Source: Chryseomicrobium aureum (GTDB lineage Bacteria; Bacillota; Bacilli; Bacillales_A; Planococcaceae). From it: a stretch of 64,000 nucleotides of DNA. Below the pieces are notes generated by a model. It did not search any database, was not told where the DNA came from, and saw nothing but the letters and a program-made list of their open reading frames with translations. Of this stretch, positions 1-8,554 are shown one piece after another. The translations under genes were made by a program, and so were the position numbers. Where the stretch lies: the NCBI RefSeq assembly GCF_016909155.1, contig NZ_JAFBFG010000003.1, positions 89,565 through 153,564 on the forward strand. Reading direction: 5' to 3'. The first letter of the stretch is position 1. The number at the start of each line of letters is the position of its first letter.

Positions 1-207
1 GATATTCACGCTCTCTACAACGTCAGCGTGGAATCCGTGTGAACGAATGTAGTCAACTTCACTTTTGATTTCTTCAAGTGGCCATACTTCCCCAGCCGCT
101 TTACCATGAAGTGCCCACACAATGCCTTTTACGTTTGGAATTTGTTTGATGTGCTCTAAAGTGATCTGATCGTTACCACGACCATACCAGCGCCATGTCA
201 TATTCAT
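1..207 (-). CDS. uxuA: Mannonate dehydratase, N-terminal part (cut by window edge)
   Basis: The 69 visible residues start MNMTWRWYGRGND and include GVWAL-type and EVWPLEEI segments, the recognisable N-terminus of UxuA, which dehydrates D-mannonate to 2-keto-3-deoxygluconate (KDG). The rest lies left of the window. The ATG at 205-207 has a GGAGAG ribosome site that overlaps the stop of the upstream aldolase gene, so the two are translationally close. A second ATG at 199-201 is possible. It is the last gene seen of the uronate operon, and its product feeds the KDG kinase encoded upstream. Confidence 0.88.
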   Translation of the reverse strand, partial: MNMTWRWYGRGNDQITLEHIKQIPNVKGIVWALHGKAAGEVWPLEEIKSEVDYIRSHGFHADVVESVNI

Positions 208-211
208 CGTG

Positions 212-844
212 TCATTCACTCTCCTTTGAAGTTGCTGCCATGTACTCTTTTGCTAGGTCGGTAACTGCCTGTGCACCACCTGATCGATAAGCTTTTGTTA
301 AGTCACTTCCAACCCCTACAGCAAAAGCTCCTGCATCTAGCCATGAGCGCGCGGTTGCTAAGTTGACGCCACCTGTCGGCATAATCTGTAAGTGTGGAAG
401 TGGACCGTTAACAGCACCAATAAAAGAAGGCTCGAAATTATTTGCTGGGAACAGCTTGATGACATCATGTCCACACTCAGCTGCTTCCACCATTTCTTTG
501 ATTGTTAGGCAACCAGGCAAATAAGGGATTGCATACCGGTTACAGACTGTACTAATTTCGGGGTTAAAATGAGGACTCACCACAAACTGTGCACCATGGA
601 GGATCGCATGGCGTGCCGTTTCAGAATCCAGCACAGTACCTGCACCAATCAAACAGTCCTCTTTTTGAAGAGCTCGAAATGCTTCAGCTACTTCAGGTGT
701 TGTATATGTCACTTCAATTGCTTTTAAACCACCTGCTATGGCTGCGCGTGATACATCGATTGCTTCTTGATACGATGCACCTCGAATTACGGCAACAACT
801 CTCAACTCTTGTAATCTTATTAATGTCTCATACTTTGTTGTCAT
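212..844 (-). CDS. kdgA: KDPG/KHG aldolase
   Basis: This 210-residue protein is a class I aldolase of the Eda/KdgA family, cleaving 2-keto-3-deoxy-6-phosphogluconate to pyruvate and glyceraldehyde 3-phosphate. Visible family marks are VVAVIRG near residue 16, the catalytic Glu44 in KAIEVT, GAGTV near 68, and Schiff-base Lys130 in VIKLFPA. Length is normal for the family. It follows the dehydrogenase gene by 15 bp and directly precedes uxuA. Together with KdgK it completes KDG breakdown. Confidence 0.93.
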   Translation of the reverse strand: MTTKYETLIRLQELRVVAVIRGASYQEAIDVSRAAIAGGLKAIEVTYTTPEVAEAFRALQKEDCLIGAGTVLDSETARHAILHGAQFVVSPHFNPEISTVCNRYAIPYLPGCLTIKEMVEAAECGHDVIKLFPANNFEPSFIGAVNGPLPHLQIMPTGGVNLATARSWLDAGAFAVGVGSDLTKAYRSGGAQAVTDLAKEYMAATSKESE

Positions 845-859
845 GGTCTGCCCCTTTCC

Positions 860-1879
860 TTACGAAAATTCAATCAAAGCTTTTCGAACTGTATCTGGAT
901 TCTGTTCTACAAAGGTGAATGCCTCTTGCGCTTGGTCGATTGTAAATCGATGTGTAATTAATCCATTTTCTTTCAGTTTGCCTTCATTTAATAATTGAAC
1001 CACTTTAGCGAATTGGTTTGTCTGCAAACGAGACCCAACAATCGTCAATTCTTTCTTCGTAATCGGTAGTTGCGGAATCTGAGAAAAACGTTCATCAAAT
1101 CCTAAAATTACAATCGTCCCCGCTACCGATGCCATCTGAATAGACTGTTCGAAAGTTTGTGGTAAACAAACAGCATCAATGACGACGTTTGCTCCTTCTC
1201 CGTTTGTCACATCTAGTAATTTCGACAGAACATCTTCTTCTAGTGGGGAGACCACAAAATCCGCACCGTTCGCTTTTGCAAACGCAAGACGTTCTGGTTT
1301 AAGATCAGACATCATGACAGTCGCACCTGCAAGCTTTGCCATCTTTAAAATACAAATCCCAATTGGTCCGCATCCATGGATGAAGACAAAGTCACCACTC
1401 TCGACTTTGCCTCTCCAGACGGCCTGAGCTCCGATTGAATACGGCTCGGCAAGAACAACTTCTTCCCACGGCAAGCCTGCATTCACTTTATGGAGCTGGC
1501 GGGCAGGAAGGACGAAAAACTCGCGCATCCCACCGTCTTCATGGACACCAAACACCGACAACTCCTTACACACATTCGGACGTCCTTTGCGGCAAGCATA
1601 GCATGTTCCGCAATAACGGATCGGCTCAACGACTACGTGGTCACCAGCAACTAATCCAGCTACATCTGATCCTACTTCGACGACTTCCCCAGCAATTTCA
1701 TGACCTAAAATACGTGGATATGTAGCAAGCGGGTTTGTTCCGTGATAAATATGCATATCCGACCCACAAATCCCAGCTAGTTTCACTTTCACTACAACAT
1801 CAGTTGGATTTTTTAATGTAGGCATTTCTAATTGCGCTACGCGAAGATCATGCGCTTCTTTTACTTGAATAGCGTTCAT
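860..1879 (-). CDS. Zinc-dependent medium-chain dehydrogenase of the uronate operon
   Basis: 339 residues, medium-chain alcohol dehydrogenase. Catalytic zinc ligands Cys38, His60-Glu61 and Glu145 are visible, as are four structural-zinc cysteines at 90, 93, 96 and 104 and the nucleotide-binding GCGPIG at 169-174. In uronate operons such enzymes (for example B. subtilis YjmD) are thought to take the place of fructuronate or tagaturonate reductase. No other UxuB or UxaB is visible here, so I infer it makes the mannonate used by UxuA. The exact substrate cannot be read from sequence. GroES-like fold residues 1-150, Rossmann fold after that. Confidence 0.85.
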   Translation of the reverse strand: MNAIQVKEAHDLRVAQLEMPTLKNPTDVVVKVKLAGICGSDMHIYHGTNPLATYPRILGHEIAGEVVEVGSDVAGLVAGDHVVVEPIRYCGTCYACRKGRPNVCKELSVFGVHEDGGMREFFVLPARQLHKVNAGLPWEEVVLAEPYSIGAQAVWRGKVESGDFVFIHGCGPIGICILKMAKLAGATVMMSDLKPERLAFAKANGADFVVSPLEEDVLSKLLDVTNGEGANVVIDAVCLPQTFEQSIQMASVAGTIVILGFDERFSQIPQLPITKKELTIVGSRLQTNQFAKVVQLLNEGKLKENGLITHRFTIDQAQEAFTFVEQNPDTVRKALIEFS

Positions 1880-1894
1880 ACGCGAGTATCCTCC

Positions 1895-3166
1895 TTATTC
1901 AAATAGACCTGGCAAGAACAACGTGACTTGCGGTACAAATGCCACAATTAATAACACAATGACGCTGACTAAGAGGAATGGCAATAACTCCCGTGTGGCA
2001 TGTCCCATCGAGACGTTTCCTATCTGGGATGCGACAAACAGACAGACCCCTACTGGTGGCGTCACTACTCCAATTATCATTGCAAGAACCATTGTAACCC
2101 CGAACTGGATCGGGTCCATTCCAACTTCCATGGCAACAGGTAGTAATACCGGGAACAAGATGACAAGACCTGCAATCGTCTCCATGAACGTCCCTACAAA
2201 CAACAGCAAGACGATGATTAGAAGAATTACGACTACACCATTTGTAGAGATACCTAGAATCGCGTCTGCGACCATTTGTGGAATCCGTTCAGCAACCATG
2301 ATCCACCCAAAGAGATTGGCAAATCCAACGAGTAGCATGATGGCAGCAGTAGAAGTCATCGTTGATAGCATGATTTCTGGGATTTTTTTAATCGGTAGTT
2401 CTTTGTATACAAAAATTCCAATGATAAACGCATAAATAACAGCAACAATTGCAGCTTCTGTCGGTGTAAAGTATCCACCTAAGATCCCCCATAAAATAAT
2501 GAAGGTCATAAATAGTGCCCAAAATGCACCTGTAAAGCTTTTCCATACTTCTTTGAATGACTTTTTCTCACCCTTTGGATAATTGCGCTTCACCGAGATT
2601 ATGTACGTTGGAATCATTAAACCTAATCCAAGTAAAATTCCAGGAATCGTCCCAGCTAGGAATAAATCTCCGATCGATAAAGAAGCGAGTGTTCCGACAA
2701 TAATCATTGGAAGAGAAGGTGGAATGATAGCTCCGATTGTTGATGAAGAAGCAGTAACGGCTACAGAGAATCCAGCACCATATCCTTGCTTTTTCATGGC
2801 TGGAATTAGGATTGAACCAATACTCGCGGTATCAGCAAGTGCTGTACCTGAAATTCCTGCAAACCCCATGGAAGCTCCAACATTCGCAAGCCCAAGACCT
2901 CCGCGTACACGACCTAGCAAATTATCGGCAAACCCAATGATTCTGTCTGTGATCCCGCCTGCATTCATCAGATTTCCAGCTAAAATGAAGCCAGGGATAC
3001 AGAGTAGAACAAATGAGTTCAACCCACCAAACATTCGTTGGGGAAGAATGGTTAGTGGAATGTCAGCGACAATTAAATAGAGAACAGAAGACAAACCTAG
3101 ACTAAAAGCAATTGGAACACCTAAGAATATCAAAATGATAAAACTTCCGAATAACAATAGTGCCAT
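1895..3166 (-). CDS. dctM: TRAP transporter large permease (DctM family)
   Basis: 423 residues and almost wholly hydrophobic, with about 12 predicted membrane segments and the family signatures GxxGISGTALADTA near residue 105 and TPPVGVCLF near 370. It is the sodium-coupled membrane subunit of a tripartite ATP-independent periplasmic-type transporter. The start overlaps the end of the small permease gene by one base (3166), a sign of translational coupling. Operon context points to a hexuronate or aldonate as substrate. Confidence 0.93.
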   Translation of the reverse strand: MALLLFGSFIILIFLGVPIAFSLGLSSVLYLIVADIPLTILPQRMFGGLNSFVLLCIPGFILAGNLMNAGGITDRIIGFADNLLGRVRGGLGLANVGASMGFAGISGTALADTASIGSILIPAMKKQGYGAGFSVAVTASSSTIGAIIPPSLPMIIVGTLASLSIGDLFLAGTIPGILLGLGLMIPTYIISVKRNYPKGEKKSFKEVWKSFTGAFWALFMTFIILWGILGGYFTPTEAAIVAVIYAFIIGIFVYKELPIKKIPEIMLSTMTSTAAIMLLVGFANLFGWIMVAERIPQMVADAILGISTNGVVVILLIIVLLLFVGTFMETIAGLVILFPVLLPVAMEVGMDPIQFGVTMVLAMIIGVVTPPVGVCLFVASQIGNVSMGHATRELLPFLLVSVIVLLIVAFVPQVTLFLPGLFE

Positions 3167-3660
3167 TACAGTTCCCCTCCATACGTCGTCTCAAATGGAT
3201 TCTTCTTATTTTTGAAGAGAAATCCGATGCGCACTAATGACATGATTAGTAAAAAAACACCCATAATGAAGAGTGAGGCATGGATCACTGACATTGAAAA
3301 CGGCATAGTGGCTGACATTTGTGCCCGACCGATTTCAATAAATGTCCATCCTTCTTTAATTAAAATTGCGCTGATGAGAGCTATCAATACATAAACGCCG
3401 ATGTCATAGTACCGGCGGAACGTCTCTGGAAAACGGTTAACAATCAGATCGACGTTGATGTATTCATTTCGAAGAAGTGCTAGAGGTGCTGCAAATCCAA
3501 TGGCATATAAGAAAAGGTAGCGAGTTAGTTCTTCAGTCCAAACATACGATAATGGTAAATACCGTGATAAAATTTGCATGGATACTACAATGATTAACCC
3601 TGTCAGACAGAGGATGGATAAAAGTCCTAGTATACGACTGATAATTTTTAATACGCCCAT
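3166..3660 (-). CDS. dctQ: TRAP transporter small permease (DctQ family)
   Basis: 164 residues with four predicted membrane helices. The family motif YVWTEELTRYLF lies near residues 39-50, and an RNEYINVD segment follows the second helix. It bridges the binding protein and the large permease. A perfect AAGGAGGT ribosome site stands 8 bases before its ATG, just after the hairpin that separates it from dctP. Confidence 0.93.
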   Translation of the reverse strand: MGVLKIISRILGLLSILCLTGLIIVVSMQILSRYLPLSYVWTEELTRYLFLYAIGFAAPLALLRNEYINVDLIVNRFPETFRRYYDIGVYVLIALISAILIKEGWTFIEIGRAQMSATMPFSMSVIHASLFIMGVFLLIMSLVRIGFLFKNKKNPFETTYGGEL

Positions 3661-3689
3661 AGGGGAGTACCTCCTTAAAATATAAAGGG

Positions 3690-3721
3690 AAAGGCACAGG
3701 ACAATCGTCCAAAGTGCCTTT
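3690..3721 (-). promoter_or_regulatory. Intercistronic hairpin between dctP and dctQ
   Basis: On the minus strand an AAAGGCAC/GTGCCTTT stem with an inner GGAC/GTCC stem sits right after the dctP stop and ahead of the dctQ ribosome site. It has no long U run, so it looks like a partial terminator or an mRNA-stabilising hairpin. Such hairpins often let a solute-binding protein be made in excess of its permeases. That role is inferred. Confidence 0.6.
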
Positions 3722-3731
3722 AGATTCCCTA

Positions 3732-4730
3732 TTATTCAGTTTCTAAAATACGGTTGTATAGATCTAACTGCTCTTCGCTTAAGAAGCTTTCAACTGCTGG
3801 AACCATTGCTTCGCGGAACGCATCTTGGTCCACATCAACAAACTCCATGCCTTCTTCTTCTAAAGCTGCTTCAATTTTGGAGATTTCCTCTGTGTAGAGT
3901 GCTTCCCCAAAAGCTTGTGCTTCAGCAGCTGCTTCTTCGACTGCTGCACGTTGCTCATCTGAAATTGCTTCCCACTGTGCATTCCCAACAAGTACATAAA
4001 TCCAAGAGTAAACGTGCTCTGTGCGGTTTACAAAGTTTTGTACTTCATAAAGTGCTCCACTTTGAATCAAATCAACTGGATTTTCTTGACCATTGATGAC
4101 GCCTTGCTGAATGCCTGTGAATACTTCATTGAAGTCCATTACTTGTGGCTTAGCTCCAGCTGCTTCCCAAGCATTCAAGAACAATGGAACGTTTGGAACA
4201 CGCATTGAGAATCCAGCCAAATCTGCAGGCGTTTCAATTTTTTCAGTTGAAGTCAAGTTACGTGGTGCACGTGTATGGTAATAAAGTGGTGTTAAGCCGG
4301 CTTTTTCATTGATTTCATCTGCAATTTCTTGTCCGATTTCCCCTTCAACTACTGCTTGTACGTGCTCTAAGTCGCGGAATGCATAAGGTGTCGCCATTAA
4401 CGCTGCTTTAGGCGCCCAGTTTTGTAGTGTTTCACCAGAGATGACCATATCTGCTGTTCCTGCAGAAATAGCATTGATTGTATCAGTTTCTCCACCTAAT
4501 GAGTTACTTGGGTAGATATTGATTGTGATTGATCCGTCTGTCTTCTCTTCTACTAAAGAAGCAAACTCTTCAGCTGTCTTGTGCCAAATATGATTCTCAT
4601 CGGCTAAGTGACCAAGTTTCCATGTTACAGATTCTACTCCTTCTTCCCCTGAAGAACTGCTGTCTGATCCACAAGCCCCTAAAAATAGTGCAGAAGCTGC
4701 GAGTACGGATACCCAACGTAATTTTTTCAT
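3732..4730 (-). CDS. dctP: TRAP transporter solute-binding lipoprotein (DctP family)
   Basis: 332 residues. It begins with a lipoprotein signal peptide ending in the lipobox LGAC (Cys20), followed by a Ser-rich linker. The DctP fold is visible: KLGHLADENHIWH near 39, IYPSNSLGGE near 77, then APRNLTSTEK and MRVPNVPLFLNAWEAAGA, where the family's conserved Arg binds the carboxylate of the substrate. This fits an acid sugar, in line with the uronate operon. Ribosome site AAGGGGGA precedes the ATG. Confidence 0.93.
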   Translation of the reverse strand: MKKLRWVSVLAASALFLGACGSDSSSSGEEGVESVTWKLGHLADENHIWHKTAEEFASLVEEKTDGSITINIYPSNSLGGETDTINAISAGTADMVISGETLQNWAPKAALMATPYAFRDLEHVQAVVEGEIGQEIADEINEKAGLTPLYYHTRAPRNLTSTEKIETPADLAGFSMRVPNVPLFLNAWEAAGAKPQVMDFNEVFTGIQQGVINGQENPVDLIQSGALYEVQNFVNRTEHVYSWIYVLVGNAQWEAISDEQRAAVEEAAAEAQAFGEALYTEEISKIEAALEEEGMEFVDVDQDAFREAMVPAVESFLSEEQLDLYNRILETE

Positions 4731-4760
4731 GTGTAAATCCCCCTTAAAGTGTAAGTTATA

Positions 4761-4777
4761 TACTAAAATCTTTAGTA
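4761..4777. promoter_or_regulatory. Inverted repeat upstream of dctP, operator-like
   Basis: TACTAAA and TTTAGTA form a 7-bp inverted repeat with a 3-base centre. The half-sites match those of the operator at 8372-8387 (ACTAAA/TTTAGT), but the spacing is 3 instead of 4, which would be unusual for a LacI-family site. It could instead be a small mRNA hairpin between the dehydrogenase and dctP genes. Confidence 0.35.
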
Positions 4778-4784
4778 CCGTTAG

Positions 4785-5798
4785 TTAAGGCGTTGCTAAA
4801 AACTTGTAAACTGAAGATGCAATCGTAATACCTTCTTGTAAACTCCGCTCTTCATTTTGTTGCTCAATTTCTCCTGGGACAAGAACTTGTGAAAAGCCTG
4901 CTGCCGGTTCCACTTGACGAAGCTCATCCATCATCTGATCCATAGAGTCAAGGAAGCCATCAAGTGATGTGAAGAAGGATGGATTGATTACACAGACATA
5001 ATGGCCGAGTTTACGTGGCTGGTCCAACCCTTCATACATTGGTGCGATGTGCGGACCGAATGCAGCGCCGGCAAGTAAGCCAGAAAAGATATCGACAATG
5101 ACCGATAATCCGTAGCCTTTTGGACCGCCAAATGGTGTCAATGCTTTCACCGCATGAGGATCTGTCACTGCATTCCCTTGTTCATCAACACCCCAACCGA
5201 CGGGAATTTCTTTTCCAAGCTCTCGATGTTGAAGAATTTTTCCGAGCGCCACTGTGGACGTTGCCATGTCAAGAATGAATGGTTTGTTGTCTCGTGCCGG
5301 AATACCGTAAGCGATTGGGTTTGTCCCTAAGAACGCTTCTCGGCCACCAAAAGGCACCATGATTTTATCGGTATGGGTCATAGCCATCCCAATCAAGTTT
5401 TCCTTTGCGGCTTTTTCCACAAAATAGCTAAGTGCGCCGCAGTGACTGCTATTATTGACCGTCACCATGCCCACTCCAGCTGTTTTCGCCATGTTGATTG
5501 CGTGGTCCATGGCGATGTCTGCGTTGACATGCCCGAATCCATCATTGCCGTCGACTGTCCCTGTAACAGGGCCAGAAGCGGTAAAGAGTGGTTTGGCCGA
5601 CGGATTTATGCCGCCTGCTTTGATTCGGTTGACATAGTGCTCGGTGCGCAACACACCGTGCGAGTTGACACCTCGGAGGTCGGCATGAATCAATACGTCC
5701 GCTACTTTTTCAGCATGCTCGGCAGAAACACCTGCTGCTACGAATTTAGAAATCGCTAGCTCCTTCACTTCTTGATGCGGTTTAGTTACGGTTGTCAT
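4785..5798 (-). CDS. Ldh2/MDH2-family NAD(P)-dependent dehydrogenase
   Basis: 337 residues of the malate/L-lactate/ureidoglycolate/2,3-diketogulonate reductase superfamily, which has its own fold. Typical segments are [10 protein letters not shown] (His47), [12 protein letters not shown] with the proposed catalytic His119, [18 protein letters not shown], and [10 protein letters not shown] near the C-terminal third. In this operon it probably oxidises or reduces a 2-keto or 2-hydroxy acid sugar. The substrate is not decidable from sequence. Gene spacing to the SIS gene is 12 bp. Confidence 0.82.
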   Translation of the reverse strand: MTTVTKPHQEVKELAISKFVAAGVSAEHAEKVADVLIHADLRGVNSHGVLRTEHYVNRIKAGGINPSAKPLFTASGPVTGTVDGNDGFGHVNADIAMDHAINMAKTAGVGMVTVNNSSHCGALSYFVEKAAKENLIGMAMTHTDKIMVPFGGREAFLGTNPIAYGIPARDNKPFILDMATSTVALGKILQHRELGKEIPVGWGVDEQGNAVTDPHAVKALTPFGGPKGYGLSVIVDIFSGLLAGAAFGPHIAPMYEGLDQPRKLGHYVCVINPSFFTSLDGFLDSMDQMMDELRQVEPAAGFSQVLVPGEIEQQNEERSLQEGITIASSVYKFLATP

Positions 5799-5810
5799 AT
5801 GTTGTCTCTC

Positions 5811-6353
5811 CTATTCCAGATTCGCATGGTTGTCTTTTAGCGAATCGTAAGATGTTCCTTCAATTGCATCGATAATGGCAGCATCTAAAAGTAAGTGTGC
5901 TGCTTGGTCAAACTGGTTGCCTAATGGTTGGATCGTTTTACGATGTGCGTGTTTTTTAGACTTGGTTGCAGCCGGGAGTACGAGACCTTGAAGAAAAGGT
6001 GCTGTTCCTAGTACATCTTCATCTGCCGTTACTAAAAACACGGTGGCTCCAGAATTGCTGGCTTGAGTGGCACTATGGACACTTGATGAGGTAGTGCCGG
6101 AACCTGATAACACAATAAGTGCATCTCCAGTCCGAATCGCAGGAGTAATCGTTTCACCCACGACATACACTTGTTTCTCAGCATGCATCATCCGCATCGC
6201 AACCGCTTTCATAATAAATCCAGAACGACCTTCTCCTGTAAAAAAGAAGCGTCTGTCTTGCTGTAATAGTTCGACTAGTTGGTGATACTGCTGTGAGTGA
6301 ACCTCAGAAAGGACTTTTTTCATTTCATCAACAATGGTCTGGATTGTCTTCAT
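5811..6353 (-). CDS. SIS-domain sugar-phosphate isomerase, 6-phospho-3-hexuloisomerase-like (HxlB)
   Basis: 180 residues, a single SIS domain. FFTGEGRSGFIMKAVAMRMMH (about 37-57) and the Ser/Thr-rich loop VLSGSGTTSSS form the sugar-phosphate site. The size and the GEGRSG segment match HxlB (PHI) of the ribulose monophosphate pathway. No HxlA partner is seen in the window, so in this uronate operon it may isomerise another ketose phosphate. It starts right after kdgK with a short gap. Confidence 0.8.
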   Translation of the reverse strand: MKTIQTIVDEMKKVLSEVHSQQYHQLVELLQQDRRFFFTGEGRSGFIMKAVAMRMMHAEKQVYVVGETITPAIRTGDALIVLSGSGTTSSSVHSATQASNSGATVFLVTADEDVLGTAPFLQGLVLPAATKSKKHAHRKTIQPLGNQFDQAAHLLLDAAIIDAIEGTSYDSLKDNHANLE

Positions 6354-6361
6354 GTAAACAC

Positions 6362-7318
6362 CTACCGTTCAATTGTCGATTCATTTTTAATAAACCGGTT
6401 TAGTTCAGCCAGATAAGGGAGTCCCTCATTATCTCCTGACACAGTTGTAACTAGCGCTCCGGCACCATTTGCCACTCGGAGTCTTTCAGATGCGGGAATA
6501 TTTTGCAGAGAGGCATAAATATAGGCTGCATCAAATCCGTCCCCTGCGCCGACTGTATCGATTGGTGTAACAGGAAATGCTTCTGCAGTTACCCATTTCC
6601 CTTCTGAATAAAGAAGTGAACCGTTTGCTCCGTCTTTGATCACGAAATCTTGAATATGGTGTTGGTCACTGAAAGTCGCTAAACTTCCTTGGTCACTGTA
6701 ACCGAGCACTAATTCGATTTCATCTAATCCCGTTAAGACAATATCTATGTATGGCCATAAAAGTGTAAAAGCTTCTCTTGCTTCTTCAATCGTCCAAAGC
6801 TTTAAACGCAGATTTGGATCGAATGACACCGTCACTCCCCACTCTTTCGCAAGTTTCACAAGGTGTTGGATCAGTAGTACATTCTGTGGGTCGATCGCCA
6901 TGAATACGCCTGAAATATGGAAGACGTCGATCCCTGCAAACAACTCTTTTGTAAACTGCTCTTTTGTGAAAGTCAGTACAGGTGAGTTCGTGCGGTAATA
7001 AAATGTCTTCCCAGAGCCGTCTTCACGAATCTCTTTGAAGTTTACTGATGTCGGATGACCTTCAACAAATTCCACATGCGACATTTGTACGCCTTCTCCT
7101 CGTGCAAAGTTGTAGATGACACGGCCAAACTCATCATTTCCTAAACGACTGACCCATGTTGTATCTACCCCAAGGCGTGCACAGCCGATTGCAAAGTTTA
7201 ACTCTGCACCACCGACTTTTCGCTCGAACGTCGACACATACCGTAGTGGTCCGGTCGTTTTTGGGTTCATCGTAATCATTGCGTCCCCAATCGTGAGGAC
7301 TTTCTTTTCCTTTGGCAT
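6362..7318 (-). CDS. kdgK: 2-keto-3-deoxygluconate kinase (PfkB family)
   Basis: 318 residues, ribokinase/PfkB fold. The substrate-side GGAELN lies at 36-41, RLGNDEFG near 58, and the ATP/anion-hole motif GAGD at 257-260 with catalytic Asp260. It phosphorylates KDG to KDPG for the downstream KdgA. The start codon abuts the lacI-type gene stop (7318/7319). The last codons contain an operator-like palindrome (6389-6404). Confidence 0.9.
   Translation of the reverse strand: MPKEKKVLTIGDAMITMNPKTTGPLRYVSTFERKVGGAELNFAIGCARLGVDTTWVSRLGNDEFGRVIYNFARGEGVQMSHVEFVEGHPTSVNFKEIREDGSGKTFYYRTNSPVLTFTKEQFTKELFAGIDVFHISGVFMAIDPQNVLLIQHLVKLAKEWGVTVSFDPNLRLKLWTIEEAREAFTLLWPYIDIVLTGLDEIELVLGYSDQGSLATFSDQHHIQDFVIKDGANGSLLYSEGKWVTAEAFPVTPIDTVGAGDGFDAAYIYASLQNIPASERLRVANGAGALVTTVSGDNEGLPYLAELNRFIKNESTIER
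6389..6404. promoter_or_regulatory. Operator-like palindrome inside the 3' end of kdgK
   Basis: The 12-bp palindrome TAAACCGGTTTA matches the centre of the promoter operator at 8372-8387, and 15 of the 16 operator positions are identical. It lies in codons for Leu-Asn-Arg-Phe-Ile near the kdgK C-terminus. An internal second operator, for looping or a roadblock, is possible, but the match may be chance in coding sequence. Confidence 0.4.
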
Positions 7319-8338
7319 TTACATTCGCTCCATTTGAATGGATTCCCGTTTAATCAGCGTTGGCGCATAGCGTTTCGCGTCATATTCTTCTTTGAAGATT
7401 GGGTGTTTAATTAGTTTTAGTAAAACGAGCGCTGCTTCTTTGCCCATCTCAAAAGTGGGCTGCTTGACTACTGTGATAGACGGCGTGAATGCATCGAGGT
7501 ACGGGGAATCATCAATGGTCACTACACGCAAATCTTCGGGTATCCGTAAATTATTTTGTTTTGTAAACTTTAGTAATTCGATGAGAGATAAGTCATTTCC
7601 CGTAAAGAATGCATCCGGGAAGTTTCCGGCTTCAAAAAGTGCTACGAGTTGTTGTCGGATATTTTCTCCTTTTCCTTGGACAATCCACTCTTCATTCACT
7701 TCTAATCCACTCAGCATCAACGTGTGGCGATAGCCTTCTAAACGCTCCATCCGAGGAGTTACTTGAGGAAGGATTGTTGAACTGATGAAACCGATTTTTT
7801 TGTTTCCTGTTTGAATCAATTGCGAAACTGCCATGTCTGCCGCTGCATGGTTATCCAGTAGAAGTGTAGGATACAGCGTCGGATGAATCTTTCTATCCAT
7901 AAAAACGATAGGGAAGCTCATTTTTTTCAGCGAGCAGTACAGGTCGATATTGCCGCCCGTCGGTAAGATAATAAGTCCATCAACTTGCTTAGCTAGAAGC
8001 ATTTCGATGTAGTCTTTTTCTTTTTCAGGATTATCGTCCGCGTTACAGACAAATACATGCACGTGGTGTTCTCCAGCTACATCTTCAATAGCACGAATGA
8101 TTTCAGTGGAAAACGCGTGTAATATATTTGCAACGATTACGCCAATGGTCGATGTCTTTTTTTGTTTGAGGCTTTTTGCAATGAAGTTTGGAATATAGCC
8201 CAGGTCTTTGATCGCTTGTCCGATACGCTCTCTTGTTTCTTGAGACATGTATTCATAGCGATTGTTTATATATTGCGAAACCGTACTTTTGGATACGCCT
8301 GCTTCTTTTGCTACATCCATCATTGTGACTTTCTTCAT
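7319..8338 (-). CDS. LacI-family transcriptional repressor of the uronate operon
   Basis: 339 residues. The N-terminal helix-turn-helix (VTMMDVAKEAGVSKSTVSQYI, about 4-24) carries the LacI-type hinge region, followed by a periplasmic-binding-protein-like sensor domain (TIGVIVANI near 64 to FTGNDLSLIELL near 245). It is the first gene of the operon and so should autoregulate. Its likely site is the perfect palindrome at 8372-8387. The inducer is probably KDG or a related acid, by analogy with KdgR. Confidence 0.92.
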   Translation of the reverse strand: MKKVTMMDVAKEAGVSKSTVSQYINNRYEYMSQETRERIGQAIKDLGYIPNFIAKSLKQKKTSTIGVIVANILHAFSTEIIRAIEDVAGEHHVHVFVCNADDNPEKEKDYIEMLLAKQVDGLIILPTGGNIDLYCSLKKMSFPIVFMDRKIHPTLYPTLLLDNHAAADMAVSQLIQTGNKKIGFISSTILPQVTPRMERLEGYRHTLMLSGLEVNEEWIVQGKGENIRQQLVALFEAGNFPDAFFTGNDLSLIELLKFTKQNNLRIPEDLRVVTIDDSPYLDAFTPSITVVKQPTFEMGKEAALVLLKLIKHPIFKEEYDAKRYAPTLIKRESIQMERM

Positions 8339-8358
8339 GTGCGCCTTCCTCCAATTAG

Positions 8359-8387
8359 ACTAAAACGATTTACTAAACCGGTTTAGT
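8359..8387. promoter_or_regulatory. LacI-type operator(s) of the uronate operon
   Basis: A perfect 16-bp palindrome ACTAAACCGGTTTAGT lies at 8372-8387, with the CpG-type centre expected for LacI/KdgR regulators. A degenerate copy, ACTAAAACGATTTACT, overlaps it at 8359-8374. Both lie between the likely transcription start (about 8397) and the repressor ATG, so binding would block initiation or elongation. Confidence 0.8.
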
Positions 8388-8403
8388 TACTTGCTTAATT
8401 GCT

Positions 8404-8433
8404 AGTATAAATGAAAGGGTTTTCATTTTGCAA
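8404..8433 (-). promoter_or_regulatory. Promoter of the uronate operon
   Basis: On the minus strand TTGCAA (8428-8433) and TATACT (8404-8409) are separated by 18 bp, a good sigma-A promoter. No other strong promoter is evident before uxuA, so the ten genes seen probably form one transcript with internal tuning. Confidence 0.7.
8412..8425. promoter_or_regulatory. cre-like site (CcpA) between -35 and -10
   Basis: The plus strand reads TGAAAGGGTTTTCA. The minus strand reads TGAAAACCCTTTCA, one base from the Bacillus cre consensus at the central CG. It lies inside the promoter spacer, the usual place for CcpA repression by preferred sugars. Inference from consensus only. Confidence 0.5.
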
Positions 8434-8464
8434 GAGTTTTTTAAAAATTTGTTTTATTTAATTT

Positions 8465-8554
8465 AAAAGGTGACAGGCACCAAATGGAAGTTGATGGTAA
8501 AAGGTGACAGGCACCAAATAGGAGCAACCTCCTAAATGGTGCCTGTCACCTTTT
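8465..8554. repeat. Family A palindromic element, three arms
   Basis: GGTGACAGGCACC occurs twice in direct orientation (from about 8469 and 8503) and once inverted as GGTGCCTGTCACC (8538-8550). A small AGGAG/CTCCT stem sits in the loop. The right arm overlaps the stop codon of the helicase gene, so on the minus strand it forms a hairpin directly at that gene's 3' end. Same family as 10946-11000 and 12884-12938. Confidence 0.85.

Noticed and set aside
5373..5759. Plus-strand frame opposite the Ldh2-type gene
   Set aside because: Antisense shadow with no matching family and no ribosome site.
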